From contig JAJPEQ010000010.1 of the NCBI GenBank assembly GCA_021166775.1, positions 62,001 to 126,000 on the forward strand: a stretch of DNA of 64,000 nucleotides, written 5' to 3'. Made by a program: the position numbers and the translations under genes. This document shows, piece by piece, positions 29,272 to 38,224 of the stretch. The DNA is from Comamonas sp. Lineage in GTDB: Bacteria > Pseudomonadota > Gammaproteobacteria > Burkholderiales > Burkholderiaceae_C. The stretch's first letter is position 1. Every line of letters starts with the position of its first letter. The notes below the pieces were generated by a model, which was given only the letters and a program-made list of their open reading frames with translations, was not told the DNA's origin and made no database searches.

Positions 29272-30192
29272 ATGACCCGCCCCGGCGCCCCGACCCCACC
29301 CCCGCTGCACGGCCAGACCGTGGGCGAGCTGGTCGCGCGCGGCGCCGCCCGGCTGGATGCGGCGGGGGTGAGCTTTGGCCACGGCACGACCAACGCGATC
29401 GACGAATCCGCCTGGCTCGTCCTCTGGAGCCTGGGCCTGCCGCTCGACAGCCCGCTGGGCGATGGCGCGGATTCCATAAAAAATAGCGCTGTAACGCCTG
29501 CCCAACAAGCGCAGATAGCTCTTCTTTTTGAGGAGCGCATTGCCAGCCGCAAACCCGCGGCCTACCTGACGCACGAAGCCTGGCTCGCGGGCGTGCCGTT
29601 TTACGTGGACGAGCGCGCCATCGTGCCGCGCAGCTTCATCGCCGAACTGATTGCCGACGCCAGCATCGACCCGTGGCTGAGCGAGCGCACACACCAGGTG
29701 CTCGACCTGTGCACCGGCAACGGCAGCCTCGCCATCCTGGCCGCGATGGCCTGGCCCGAGGTCAGCGTCACGGGCGCCGATCTTTCGTCGGACGCGCTTG
29801 CGGTGGCGCGCATCAACGTCAAGAAGCACGCGCTGGAGCAGCGCGTGCGGCTGCTGGTGTCCGACGGACTGACCGCCTGCCCCGGCCCCTGGGACCTGAT
29901 CCTGTGCAATCCGCCCTACGTCAACGCGCAGAGCATGGCGCAGCTGCCCCCCGAATACCAGGCCGAGCCGCGGCTGGCGCTCGCGGGCGGCAGCGACGGC
30001 ATGGACTTCATCCGCCGCCTGCTGCGCGAGGCCCCAGGCTGCATGAGCGAGGACGCCGTGCTGGCGCTGGAGATCGGCAACGAGCGCGCGCACTTCGAAG
30101 CCGCGTTTCCCGAGCTGCCGGTCGTCTGGCTGGAAACCAGCGCAGGCAGCGATCAGGTCCTGCTCATCAGGCGCCAGGCGCTCGCGCGCTGA
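29272..30192 (+). CDS. prmB: 50S ribosomal protein L3 glutamine methyltransferase PrmB
   Basis: A SAM-dependent N5-glutamine methyltransferase of 306 residues. VLDLCTGNGSLAILAA (motif I) and the catalytic NPPY tetrapeptide (ILCNPPYVNAQSM) are intact. The N-terminal helical domain matches PrmB rather than PrmC. Codons for about residues 68-88 (SIKNSAVTPAQQAQIALLFEE) overlap a copy of the dispersed palindromic repeat, yet the frame and length remain normal. It follows fpr closely on the same strand. Confidence 0.9.
   Translation: MTRPGAPTPPPLHGQTVGELVARGAARLDAAGVSFGHGTTNAIDESAWLVLWSLGLPLDSPLGDGADSIKNSAVTPAQQAQIALLFEERIASRKPAAYLTHEAWLAGVPFYVDERAIVPRSFIAELIADASIDPWLSERTHQVLDLCTGNGSLAILAAMAWPEVSVTGADLSSDALAVARINVKKHALEQRVRLLVSDGLTACPGPWDLILCNPPYVNAQSMAQLPPEYQAEPRLALAGGSDGMDFIRRLLREAPGCMSEDAVLALEIGNERAHFEAAFPELPVVWLETSAGSDQVLLIRRQALAR
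29474..29535. repeat. Dispersed palindromic repeat inside prmB
   Basis: The stretch runs AAAAAATAGCGCTGTAACGC, CTGCCCAACAAGCGCAGATA, GCTCTTCTTTTTG. The AATAGCGCTGTAACGCCTG and CAAGCGCAGATAGCT arms are the palindromic halves. It is markedly more A+T-rich than its surroundings and resembles the copy in glcE (15033-15095). It is read in frame. Confidence 0.65.
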
Positions 30193-30317
30193 GGGCTGCA
30201 CACGCGCGCCGCCAGACGGCGGTCAGCCGCCCGCCCCGGGCAGCGGCAGGCGCCGATCGCACCACGATCTCCACCAGCGCCAGGGAAAATACCGAGTTGG
30301 GCCTCTTTTGCAATTTT

Positions 30318-30337
30318 GTAGATTGTATAAAATCTAC
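30318..30337. promoter_or_regulatory. Palindromic operator of the hydroxyproline operon
   Basis: A 20-base near-perfect palindrome, GTAGATTGTATAAAATCTAC, with nine of ten base pairs matching. It contains the -10-like TATAAA. It lies 36 bases before the first gene of the operon, whose last gene encodes a GntR/FCD regulator; regulators of that family often bind TTGTAtaCAA-like cores. Binding is inference. Confidence 0.7.
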
Positions 30338-30373
30338 GTTGCCGATTTAACCTCACCACGTCCTGGAGGACCG

Positions 30374-31288
30374 ATGGACTTCTCCGACCTGCACGGCGTC
30401 TTCCCCGCCGTCACCACCAAATTCCACGCTGACGAGCGCATCGACGCCGAGGGCACGGCCCGGCACATCGACTTGCAGATCCGCAACGGCATCCACGGGG
30501 TCGTCACCTGCGGCTCACTGGGTGAGGCCAGCACGCTCACGCTGGAGGAAAAAGTCGAGGTCGCGCGCATCGCGCTCGAAGCCAGCGCCGCGCGCGTGCC
30601 GGTGCTCGCCAACGTCTCGGAAACCAGCACCCGCGAGGCGCTGCGCTACGTGGGGCAATGCCAGAAGATCGGCGTGCAGGGCTTCATGGTCATGCCTTCC
30701 GTCATCTACGCGGCCGACCCGCGCGAGGCCATGGCCAATGTGCGTGCGATCGCCGAGGCCGCGCAGCTGCCTGTCATGGTCTACAACAACCCTCTCGCCT
30801 ACGTCGTCGACCTCAAGCCGGAGCACATGGCGGAGCTCGCCGACTGCCAGTGGCTCATGGCCATCAAGGAGAGCACGGGCAACGTGCGCCGCATCACCGA
30901 CTTGCGCCGCGTCGTGGGCAACCGCTACAAGCTCTTCATCGGCGTGGACGACCTCGCCTACGAAGCGCTGGCGCTGGGCGCCGACGGCCTGCTCGCCGGC
31001 GTGGGCTGCGCCTTCCCGCGCGAGACCGTGGCGCTGTACGAGCTGATGAAGGCCGGGCAGTTCGCCGAGGCGCTCGCGCTCTACCAGTGGATGACGCCCA
31101 TGCTGCATCTGGACGTCTCCACCAAGCTGGTGCAGAACCTCAAGCTCATCGACGTGCTCGCGGGTGTGGGCACCGAGCACATGCGCCGCCCGCGCCTGCC
31201 GCTCGCAGGCGCCGAGCGCGAACAGGTGATCGCGGTTGTGCAACAGGCCCTCAGGACCCGTCCGCAGAAGTACCGCTCGGTCATGTGA
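30374..31288 (+). CDS. lhpC: Delta-1-pyrroline-4-hydroxy-2-carboxylate deaminase (DapA family)
   Basis: A 304-residue DapA-superfamily barrel. The Schiff-base lysine is Lys165 (LMAIKESTGN) and the conserved tyrosine is Tyr137 (VMVYNNP). The N-terminal GSLGEASTLT replaces the GTTGE of true DapA. Placement with a hydroxyproline epimerase and D-hydroxyproline dehydrogenase genes identifies it as the deaminase that yields alpha-ketoglutarate semialdehyde. The ATG at 30374 has GGAGG seven bases ahead. The next gene starts 12 bases later. Confidence 0.88.
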   Translation: MDFSDLHGVFPAVTTKFHADERIDAEGTARHIDLQIRNGIHGVVTCGSLGEASTLTLEEKVEVARIALEASAARVPVLANVSETSTREALRYVGQCQKIGVQGFMVMPSVIYAADPREAMANVRAIAEAAQLPVMVYNNPLAYVVDLKPEHMAELADCQWLMAIKESTGNVRRITDLRRVVGNRYKLFIGVDDLAYEALALGADGLLAGVGCAFPRETVALYELMKAGQFAEALALYQWMTPMLHLDVSTKLVQNLKLIDVLAGVGTEHMRRPRLPLAGAEREQVIAVVQQALRTRPQKYRSVM

Positions 31289-31300
31289 ATTGAAGCCACC

Positions 31301-32236
31301 ATGCGCCAGATCCACATCATCGACAGCCACACCGGCGGCGAGCCCACGCGCCTCGTCATGGACGGTTTCCCCAACCTGGGCGCGGGCAGCATGGTCGAAC
31401 GCCGCGCGCGGCTGGCCCGCGAGCACGACGCCTGGCGCCGCGCCGCGGTGCTGGAGCCGCGCGGCAACGACGTGATCGTCGGCGCCCTGCTGTGCCAGCC
31501 GGTGGACCCGCAGTGCGCAGCCGGCGTGATCTTCTTCAACAACGAGGGGTATCTGGGCATGTGCGGGCACGGCACCATCGGGCTCGTGGCCTCGCTCGCG
31601 CACCTGGGACGCATCGAACCCGGCACGCACCGGATCGAGACCCCGGTCGGCCAGGTCACGACCACACTGCACGAGGACGGCTCGGTGAGCGTGAGAAACG
31701 TCCCCGCCTACCGCCTGCATGCCGACGTGCGCGTGCAGGTGCCCGGCCACGGCACGGTGACGGGCGACGTCGCCTGGGGCGGCAACTGGTTCTACCTCGT
31801 GAGCGACCACGGCGTGCGCGTGGCGCCCGACAACCTCGCCGAGCTCACCGACTTCGCCACGCGCGCCCGCGATGCGCTCGAAGCCGCGGGGATACGCGGC
31901 GCCGATGGGGCGAAGATCGACCACATCGAACTCTTCGCCGAGGACGCGCAGGCGGACAGCCGCAGTTTCGTGCTCTGCCCCGGCGGGGCGTATGACCGCT
32001 CGCCCTGCGGCACCGGCACCAGCGCCAAGCTCGCGTGTCTGGCCGCGCGCGGCCAGCTCGCCCCCGGCCAGGTCTGGCGCCAGGCGAGCGTGATCGGCAG
32101 CGAATTCCAGGCACACTACGAAAGGGAAGGCGAACAGATCATTCCCACGATCCGCGGACGCGCCTGGGTCTGCGCCGAAAGCACGCTGCTGATCGACGAC
32201 CGCGATCCGTTCGCCTGGGGCATCCCGACGCGATGA
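31301..32236 (+). CDS. lhpA: 4-hydroxyproline 2-epimerase (proline racemase family)
   Basis: Converts trans-4-hydroxy-L-proline to cis-4-hydroxy-D-proline. 311 residues. Both catalytic cysteines are present: Cys88 in MCGHGTIG and Cys236 in [12 protein letters not shown]. This separates it from trans-3-hydroxyproline dehydratases, where the first is replaced. The second gene of the operon; its TGA overlaps the next ATG (ATGA at 32233-32236). Confidence 0.93.
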   Translation: MRQIHIIDSHTGGEPTRLVMDGFPNLGAGSMVERRARLAREHDAWRRAAVLEPRGNDVIVGALLCQPVDPQCAAGVIFFNNEGYLGMCGHGTIGLVASLAHLGRIEPGTHRIETPVGQVTTTLHEDGSVSVRNVPAYRLHADVRVQVPGHGTVTGDVAWGGNWFYLVSDHGVRVAPDNLAELTDFATRARDALEAAGIRGADGAKIDHIELFAEDAQADSRSFVLCPGGAYDRSPCGTGTSAKLACLAARGQLAPGQVWRQASVIGSEFQAHYEREGEQIIPTIRGRAWVCAESTLLIDDRDPFAWGIPTR

Positions 32237-33333
32237 TCGCCGATGTGCTTATCGTCGGCGCGGGCATCATCGGCGCCGCCTGCGCCGACGCGCTCGCGGG
32301 GCGGGGGCTCAGGGTGCACGTCGTCGATGCACGGCTGGCCGCCGCCACCCACGCCGGCATGGGCCACCTGCTGATCCTGGACGACAACCCGGCGGAGCTG
32401 GCGCTGTCGAGCCGCTCGATGCAGCTTTGGCGCCGCTGGCAACCCGAACTCGACGACGCCTGCGCCTGGACGAGCTGCGGCACGATCTGGATCGCCGCCA
32501 ACGACGCCGAGGCGGCGCTCGCCCGGCACAAGCAGGCCACGCTCGCGGCCGCCGGCATCGCCAGCGAATGGCTGGATGCGCCCACGCTCGCACGGGCCGA
32601 ACCCGCGCTGCGGACCGGCCTCGCGGGCGGCTTGCACGTGCCATCGGACGCCGCGGTCTACGCACCGCGCGTCGCCTCTTGGCTGCTGGCGCGCCACCCC
32701 GGCCGCATCACGTTCACGCCCGCACGGGTCACGCACCTGAACGACGACGCCAGCGTGCAGAGCAGCGCCGGGTGCCTGCAGGCCGGACAGGTGCTGCTGG
32801 CGGCTGGGCTGGGCAGCGCCGCGCTCTGCCCCGAGCTGCCCATCTTTGCCAAGAAGGGCCACCTCGTCATCACCGACCGCTACCCGCGGCAGGTACGCCA
32901 TCAGCTCGTCGAGCTCGGTTACATGGCGAGCGCCCACCAGGCCGAAGGCGACTCGGTGGCCGTGAACATCCAGCCACGGCCCACGGGACAGCTCCTGATC
33001 GGCTCCACGCGCCAGTTCGGGCGCGAGGACACCGAGGTCGATCCACCCCTCGTCTCCCGCCTGCTGCGCGCGGCGATGCAGACCCTGCCGGGCCTCGCGG
33101 GGGCCCGTGCGATCCGCACCTGGGCCGGTCTGCGCCCCGCAACAAACGACGGCCTGCCCCTGATCGGCCGCCACCCCGGGCGCGGGCGCCTGTGGATCGC
33201 GGCGGGCCACGAAGGCCACGGCGTCACCACCGCACCGGCCACGGCCGAACTGATCGCCGCGCTCATGACCGGCGGTGCGCCCGCGCTGGATGCAACGCCC
33301 TACCGCCCGCAGCGCCTTCTTTCACGCCCATGA
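32233..33333 (+). CDS. lhpB: D-hydroxyproline dehydrogenase, DAO-type FAD subunit
   Basis: A 366-residue FAD-dependent amine oxidoreductase (DadA/DAO fold). An N-terminal dinucleotide motif [18 protein letters not shown] and a C-terminal [17 protein letters not shown] / [15 protein letters not shown] region bind FAD. In heteromeric D-hydroxyproline dehydrogenases this is the substrate-oxidising subunit. Overlaps of four bases on both sides (with the epimerase and with the fusion gene) give strict operon structure. Confidence 0.9.
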   Translation: MIADVLIVGAGIIGAACADALAGRGLRVHVVDARLAAATHAGMGHLLILDDNPAELALSSRSMQLWRRWQPELDDACAWTSCGTIWIAANDAEAALARHKQATLAAAGIASEWLDAPTLARAEPALRTGLAGGLHVPSDAAVYAPRVASWLLARHPGRITFTPARVTHLNDDASVQSSAGCLQAGQVLLAAGLGSAALCPELPIFAKKGHLVITDRYPRQVRHQLVELGYMASAHQAEGDSVAVNIQPRPTGQLLIGSTRQFGREDTEVDPPLVSRLLRAAMQTLPGLAGARAIRTWAGLRPATNDGLPLIGRHPGRGRLWIAAGHEGHGVTTAPATAELIAALMTGGAPALDATPYRPQRLLSRP

Positions 33334-34913
33334 ACACCGCGACTTCTTCCGCCATGCACACCGTGCGCATCCAGATCGACGGCACCCCCATGGACGTGCC
33401 GCGCGGCAGTACCATCGCCGCCGCGCTGGGCACGGGCGGCGCGCGGCGCTCCGTGAGTGGACAGCCCCGCGCGCCGCTGTGCGGCATGGGGGTCTGTCAC
33501 GAATGCCGGGTACAGGTCGACGGTGTGCAGCAACTGGCATGCATGACGCCCTGCGGCGAGGGGCAGGTGATCGACACCCGTCCCGCGCGCCTGCAGGCCC
33601 TGCCCACCGCGGCCACCGAAGCCGACGGTCAGCATTGCGACCTGCTCGTGGTCGGCGCGGGGCCGGCCGGGCTGCAGGCGGCGCTCGCGGCCGCGCCCAG
33701 CGGCATGCGCATCACGCTGCTCGACGCCAATCCCGCCCCCGGCGGGCAGGTCTGGCGCGGCGGCCCGCGACACGCCACGCCCGATCCCGCCCGCCGCCTG
33801 CTCGACGCGCTCGCGCACTTTCCCAACGTGACGCTGGTGACAGGCACCCAGATCGTGGGCCTGGCGGGAGAGCGCGCACTGCTGACCGAAACGCCAACGC
33901 AAAGCGGGGTGCAGCGCTTCGATCGGGCGATTCTGTGCACCGGCGCGCGCGAGCTGCTGCTGCCCTTCCCCGGCTGGACGCTGCCCGGCGTCACGGGCGC
34001 GGGTGGCCTGCAGGCGCTCATCAAGCAGGGGCTGCAGGTGCGCGGCGAGCGCATCGTCATCGCGGGCACCGGGCCTTTGCTCCTGGCCGCGGCCGCCACG
34101 GCACGCCGTGCGGGCGCCACCGTCCTGCATGTGGCCGAGCAGGCCTCGTGGGCCAGCGTGGCGCGCTTTTCCACGGCGCTCTGGCGCTGGCCCGCCAAAG
34201 CGTGGCAGGCGGCCACCTTGCTCGATCCCGGCTTTCGGCCAGGCAGCACGGTGACCGCGGCCCACGGCCGCGAGCGCGTGCAAGCCGTCACCTTGCGCAG
34301 CGGCGGCTATGAGCGCCGGGTGGACTGCGAGCGCCTGGCCTGCGGCTTCGGGCTCGTGCCGCACACGCCGCTGGCGCAGCTGCTCGGCTGCGCGCTCGAT
34401 GCGCACGGCGCCATCGCCGTCGATGCCACGCAACAGACCAGCGTCGCGGGCATCTACGCCGCAGGCGAATGCACCGGCATCGGCGGCAACGAACGCGCCC
34501 AGCTGCAAGGCCGGATCGCCGGGCGCTGCGCGACGGGCGCCGCGGTGACCCCGCCCCTCGCGCGCGCGCTGGCGCGCTGGAACCGTTTTGCCGCCCTCGC
34601 GCGCGAGCGCTTCGCCCTCGGCGAGGCCGTCACCCGGCTGGCCGACGCCGACACACTCATCTGCCGCTGCGAAGATGTGGCACTTCAGGAACTGGCCGGC
34701 TGCGAGACCTGGGTGCAGGCCAAGCTGCACACGCGCTGCGGCATGGGCTCGTGCCAGGGGCGCATCTGCGGACAGGCGGCACACACGCTCTGGGGCTGGA
34801 CGCCCACGGCGCCACGGCAGCTGAGCGACCCGGCCCGCATCGCCACGCTGGCTCAGGGGCAGCACGACCATCCACCTCACCACACGCGCACAGCAGCGCC
34901 CCTTTCGCCATGA
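33330..34913 (+). CDS. Fused [2Fe-2S] / FAD-NAD(P) oxidoreductase subunit of D-hydroxyproline dehydrogenase
   Basis: A 527-residue fusion. Residues about 10-90 are a small [2Fe-2S] domain with Cys51, Cys56, Cys59 and Cys71 (CGMGVCHEC...C), normally a separate gamma subunit. Residues about 105-430 are a pyridine nucleotide-disulfide-type FAD protein (LLVVGAGPAGLQAALA, GEECTGIGG-like AGECTGIGG). The end is a BFD-like [2Fe-2S] domain with CRCED and GMGSCQGRICG. In Pseudomonas-type systems the small ferredoxin subunit and the FAD subunit are encoded apart. ATGA overlaps at both ends. A second ATG at 33354 is possible. Confidence 0.88.
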   Translation: MNTATSSAMHTVRIQIDGTPMDVPRGSTIAAALGTGGARRSVSGQPRAPLCGMGVCHECRVQVDGVQQLACMTPCGEGQVIDTRPARLQALPTAATEADGQHCDLLVVGAGPAGLQAALAAAPSGMRITLLDANPAPGGQVWRGGPRHATPDPARRLLDALAHFPNVTLVTGTQIVGLAGERALLTETPTQSGVQRFDRAILCTGARELLLPFPGWTLPGVTGAGGLQALIKQGLQVRGERIVIAGTGPLLLAAAATARRAGATVLHVAEQASWASVARFSTALWRWPAKAWQAATLLDPGFRPGSTVTAAHGRERVQAVTLRSGGYERRVDCERLACGFGLVPHTPLAQLLGCALDAHGAIAVDATQQTSVAGIYAAGECTGIGGNERAQLQGRIAGRCATGAAVTPPLARALARWNRFAALARERFALGEAVTRLADADTLICRCEDVALQELAGCETWVQAKLHTRCGMGSCQGRICGQAAHTLWGWTPTAPRQLSDPARIATLAQGQHDHPPHHTRTAAPLSP

Positions 34914-35599
34914 CCGTGAAAGCCAGATTCGAGCACCGCACCTTGTCCACCGCCATTGCCGAGCATCTGCGGCAGGAGATCCTCGATGGCCAGCACGCGG
35001 CGGGCACGCAGCTGCGCCAGGACGCGCTCGCCGAGCGCTTTCAGGTCAGCCGCATCCCCGTGCGCGAAGCCCTGTTCCAGCTCGAGGCCGAGGGCCTCTT
35101 GCACATGCAGCCGCACCGCGGCGCCATCGTCTCGCCGTTCTCGGTCGAGGAAATCAGCGACATCTTCGATCTGCGCGCGCTGCTCGAACCGCGCCTGCTG
35201 GCCGCGTCGCTGCCGAACATGAGTGACGCCGACCTGGCCGAGGTGGCGGGCCTCGACGCCGAGTTCGCGCAGGCCGTGCAATCGAGCGACATGGCGCGCT
35301 GGGGCGAGCTCAATGCGCAGTTTCACATGGGCCTGTACCGCCACGCGCCGCGGCCGCGCACGCTGTCCATCGTCGCGGCGCTGCTGCAATCGAGCGAGCG
35401 CTTCACGCGTCTGCAGATGAACCGCCAGGACGCGATGGCCCGCGCACGCGAAGAGCACCACGAACTGCTCGCGCTGTGCCGGCGGCGTCAATCCGAACGG
35501 GCGTGCGCGCATCTCGCGGCGCACATCGAGAAGGTGCGCCGCGACCTGCTGCGGCTGCTCGCGCCCCACGCCGGTGCCCCATCGGCGCAGCCCGGCTGA
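34910..35599 (+). CDS. GntR-family (FCD) transcriptional regulator of hydroxyproline use
   Basis: A 229-residue regulator with an N-terminal winged helix (STAIAEHLRQEILDGQHAAGTQLRQDALAERFQVSRIPVREALFQLEAEGLL) and a C-terminal all-helical FCD ligand domain whose metal-site histidines lie in NAQFHMGLYRHA and in HHELLAL / HLAAHIEKV. It starts with an ATGA overlap on the fusion gene and is the last gene of the operon, so it is likely autoregulated through the 30318-30337 palindrome. The ligand is probably a hydroxyproline isomer or a pathway intermediate. Confidence 0.9.
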   Translation: MTVKARFEHRTLSTAIAEHLRQEILDGQHAAGTQLRQDALAERFQVSRIPVREALFQLEAEGLLHMQPHRGAIVSPFSVEEISDIFDLRALLEPRLLAASLPNMSDADLAEVAGLDAEFAQAVQSSDMARWGELNAQFHMGLYRHAPRPRTLSIVAALLQSSERFTRLQMNRQDAMARAREEHHELLALCRRRQSERACAHLAAHIEKVRRDLLRLLAPHAGAPSAQPG

Positions 35600-35769
35600 G
35601 CCTGCGCCACGGCGGCGCTGAACAAGTCCCCGCGATGTGGCACGCCCTGGATCGGGATGGGCTGCCAGGCGCAAAGCGCAGACATGGTCCCAGCCATGGC
35701 GAGCATTTGCAACGCGGCAGACCGCCCAAGCCGGGGATGCGACGCGCGCGGGACCTGTTCCGCTTTGCC

Positions 35770-36777
35770 CTACGCCAATCGGCGAAGACCGCTGGCGCCG
35801 TGCGCCAGCACCCAGACCCGCGCGTCCTCGCGGGCCGCGACACGGCCGATGGCCTGCGCGTCCATCAGGCAGAACGCGGTGGAGAGCGCATCGGCCGTGG
35901 TGGCGCTTGCGGCCTGCACCGAAACGCTGCGCCAGCGCGTGGCGGACAGCCCCGTGCGCGGATCGAAGATGTGGTTCAGGCCGCTGCGCGCGTCGAGCAC
36001 CGTCCCCGCGCCGGCCGAGGTGCTGACGGCGCCCTCGCGCAGCGCCAGCGTCGCCAGCGGCGTGCGCGCCTCATCGTCTCCCGCCAGACCCACGCGCCAC
36101 GGCTGGGCCTGCGGGGGCGCGAGCGAGCGCACCTCGCCCATGTCCACGAGCACATGATCGAGCCCCGCGTCGCGCAGAGCATCGGTCACGCGGTCGGTGA
36201 TGTAGCCTTGGGCAATGCCATTCAGCGTCAGCCGCATGCCGGGGCGCCCCAGCCGGATGTCGCCGCCATCGAGGTGCACGTCGCGCCAGTCCACGCGCGC
36301 AAGCACCGCCTGCAGAGGCCGTCCGCGCGGCATGGGTCGACCGGCGCGGATGGCGCTGGCATAAAGTTCCCACAAGGGCTGCACCGTCGGATCGAACGCA
36401 CCGCCGGTGGCGGCGCAAAATTGCAGCGTCGTGGCCAGCAGCCGCGTCAGATCACCCGGTGCATCGTGCAGGATGCCCACGTCATTGAGCCGCACCAGCG
36501 CACTGTCGTCACGGTAGAGACTGAACACCTGCTCCAGCCGCCGCACTTCGGCCACGGCCCGCTGCACCAGCTGCTCGGCCAGCTTGCGGTCGGGGTGCAC
36601 GATGCGCAGCTGCGCGTCCGCGCCCAGCGCCACGCCCTGCCAGGTCGTCACCGGCGGAGTGGCTGCCCCAGCCTCGGCCCGGTGCAGCAGCCCCGGGGCC
36701 GCGGCCGCGGCGCTCACGGCCGCCACGATACCGATGCAGCGCCTGCGCGTGCTGCCCGTTGCGTGTGCCTGGGTCAT
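35770..36777 (-). CDS. nosX: FAD:protein FMN transferase (ApbE/NosX)
   Basis: A 335-residue flavin transferase with an N-terminal Tat-like signal (RRRCIGIVAAVSA). It has the ApbE signatures AFDPTVQPLWELY, LNGIAQGYITD, VDMGEVRSL and HIFDPRTGLSA. It should attach FMN covalently to a threonine of NosR (SGAT motif), which is needed for electron delivery to nitrous oxide reductase. It is the last gene of the nos operon; its start overlaps the nosL stop (ATGA). It faces the hydroxyproline regulator gene tail to tail, with 170 bases between stops in which I see no gene. Confidence 0.92.
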   Translation of the reverse strand: MTQAHATGSTRRRCIGIVAAVSAAAAAPGLLHRAEAGAATPPVTTWQGVALGADAQLRIVHPDRKLAEQLVQRAVAEVRRLEQVFSLYRDDSALVRLNDVGILHDAPGDLTRLLATTLQFCAATGGAFDPTVQPLWELYASAIRAGRPMPRGRPLQAVLARVDWRDVHLDGGDIRLGRPGMRLTLNGIAQGYITDRVTDALRDAGLDHVLVDMGEVRSLAPPQAQPWRVGLAGDDEARTPLATLALREGAVSTSAGAGTVLDARSGLNHIFDPRTGLSATRWRSVSVQAASATTADALSTAFCLMDAQAIGRVAAREDARVWVLAHGASGLRRLA

Positions 36778-37388
36778 GACGAAGTCCCTCCCGTGGATGC
36801 GCCGCCGCCAGCGGGCGGCGCGCCGCTGCCCGCGCTCACGAACGCCTGTGGCATGGTGTCGAACGTCACCACCGTGCCGCCATGGCGCGCGCGGTAGGCC
36901 TCGGCATCGGCCTGCGTGGCGAAGGGCATCGCGTCATCGGCCGCGGGGGCGTCCGGCGCGCCGCTGCCGATCACATACCAGGCCGAACGCGCATCGATCC
37001 AGGCCTCGGGCGGAAAACTCCCGTCGGCCCGCCTGCGGCCCATGTCCTGCACATAGACCCCGGTGATTGCCTTGGGCTCGTCCGGCGCGGCGAGAAAGGA
37101 AAAGATTTCACGGATGCTCGTGAACCACAAGGGCGCCGCAAGGTCGCGCACCCGCACCTGCCCCTTGGGGCCGACGTGCTCCGTCAGAAACATGCCGCAG
37201 TAGTGCCCCCGGGCATCGGCCGGCACGTCCAGCAGCGGCGCAACAGGCGCCTGCGCCACCACGCTCTCGTTCTTGCAGGCGGTGAGCAGGGCGATGGCGA
37301 TCAGCACCGCCGCAGCCAGCGACAGGCGCCACGGCCACGCGAAGGGCACGGACAACGAGCGAGGGCGATGAAGGCGGGGGGTGTTCAT
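36774..37388 (-). CDS. nosL: Copper chaperone lipoprotein NosL
   Basis: A 204-residue lipoprotein that supplies copper for the CuZ centre of nitrous oxide reductase. Lipobox LLTAC with the lipidated Cys38; the Cu(I)-binding CGM motif at Cys64 (HYCGMFLTEH); VYVQDMG in the middle; a conserved FxTxxDAEAYRARHGG near the end. The start chosen is the ATG at 37388; an in-frame extension would add unrelated residues. Five bases after nosY. Confidence 0.93.
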   Translation of the reverse strand: MNTPRLHRPRSLSVPFAWPWRLSLAAAVLIAIALLTACKNESVVAQAPVAPLLDVPADARGHYCGMFLTEHVGPKGQVRVRDLAAPLWFTSIREIFSFLAAPDEPKAITGVYVQDMGRRRADGSFPPEAWIDARSAWYVIGSGAPDAPAADDAMPFATQADAEAYRARHGGTVVTFDTMPQAFVSAGSGAPPAGGGASTGGTSS

Positions 37389-37393
37389 GATGA

Positions 37394-38224
37394 TCACAGG
37401 GATTTGCGTTGAAACACGGCCGCGGCCAGCGCGAAGGGCACCGCGACCCACGCGAGCTGTGCGAGCAGCAGCACGACGAAGGGCAGCTTCACCTGCTCGG
37501 CCAGGCCCGCCACGCCGGCGAACATCGCCACGTTCTCATGCCCGGTGAGGTTGAGCAGGCGGTAGACGTCGGTGGGATTGAACATCAGCACGGCGTTGAG
37601 GGCGGACGGGGTCAGGACGCGCCCCTGATCCGCGACCAGCACGCCGAGCAGCGCCATGTCGAAGATGACGACGAGCAGCAACCACACGCCGATGGCCAGA
37701 CCCGCGGCCGTGGCGCGTTCGCGCACCAGCGCGCTCAACAGGTAGCCGATGGCCAGAAAGCACGCGCCCAGCAGCACGCTGGCGCCAATCAGGAGCGCGA
37801 ACGGCCCCCAGGCGGCCAGCTCGATTCCGTCGTGCGCCAGCTGCAGCGTGACGCCCGCGAAGCCAAATCCCAGGGTGGTCGCGACCGCGAGGATGACGAG
37901 ATGGCCAAGGAACTTGCCGGCCAGCACCTGCCAGCGCTTCACCGGATAGCTCAGCAGCAGCATCATGGTGCCGCGCTCGACCTCGCCCACGACGGCGTCA
38001 TAGGACAGCAGCAGCGCGATCAGGGGCACGAGAAAGATCGAGAGACTCGAAAGGCTCACCACGGTCACGGTGAGCGGATCGACCTTGACATTGCCCGTGG
38101 GCGCACTGCCCAGAAACCCCAGCGCCAGCGCCAGCGCCGCCAGCAGCAGCGTGACGGCCAGCACCCAGCGGTTGCGCAGGCCGTCGCGCAGCTCCTTGCC
38201 GAGGATGATGAGGACGGCGTTCAT
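37394..38224 (-). CDS. nosY: ABC transporter permease NosY
   Basis: A 276-residue ABC-2-type permease with six membrane segments. NAVLIILGKELRDGLRNRWVLAVTLLL starts it and the VGEVERGTMMLLLSYPVKRWQVLAGKFLG loop is typical of NosY. With NosF it forms the NosDFY complex that provides sulfur or another component for CuZ assembly. The ATG overlaps the nosF stop by four bases. Confidence 0.95.
   Translation of the reverse strand: MNAVLIILGKELRDGLRNRWVLAVTLLLAALALALGFLGSAPTGNVKVDPLTVTVVSLSSLSIFLVPLIALLLSYDAVVGEVERGTMMLLLSYPVKRWQVLAGKFLGHLVILAVATTLGFGFAGVTLQLAHDGIELAAWGPFALLIGASVLLGACFLAIGYLLSALVRERATAAGLAIGVWLLLVVIFDMALLGVLVADQGRVLTPSALNAVLMFNPTDVYRLLNLTGHENVAMFAGVAGLAEQVKLPFVVLLLAQLAWVAVPFALAAAVFQRKSL

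Noticed and set aside
35488-35712. Short minus-strand frame in the gap between the GntR and nosX genes
   Set aside because: Overlaps the end of the GntR gene, has serine/arginine-rich C-terminal sequence and no ribosome site; the 170-base gap shows no convincing gene.
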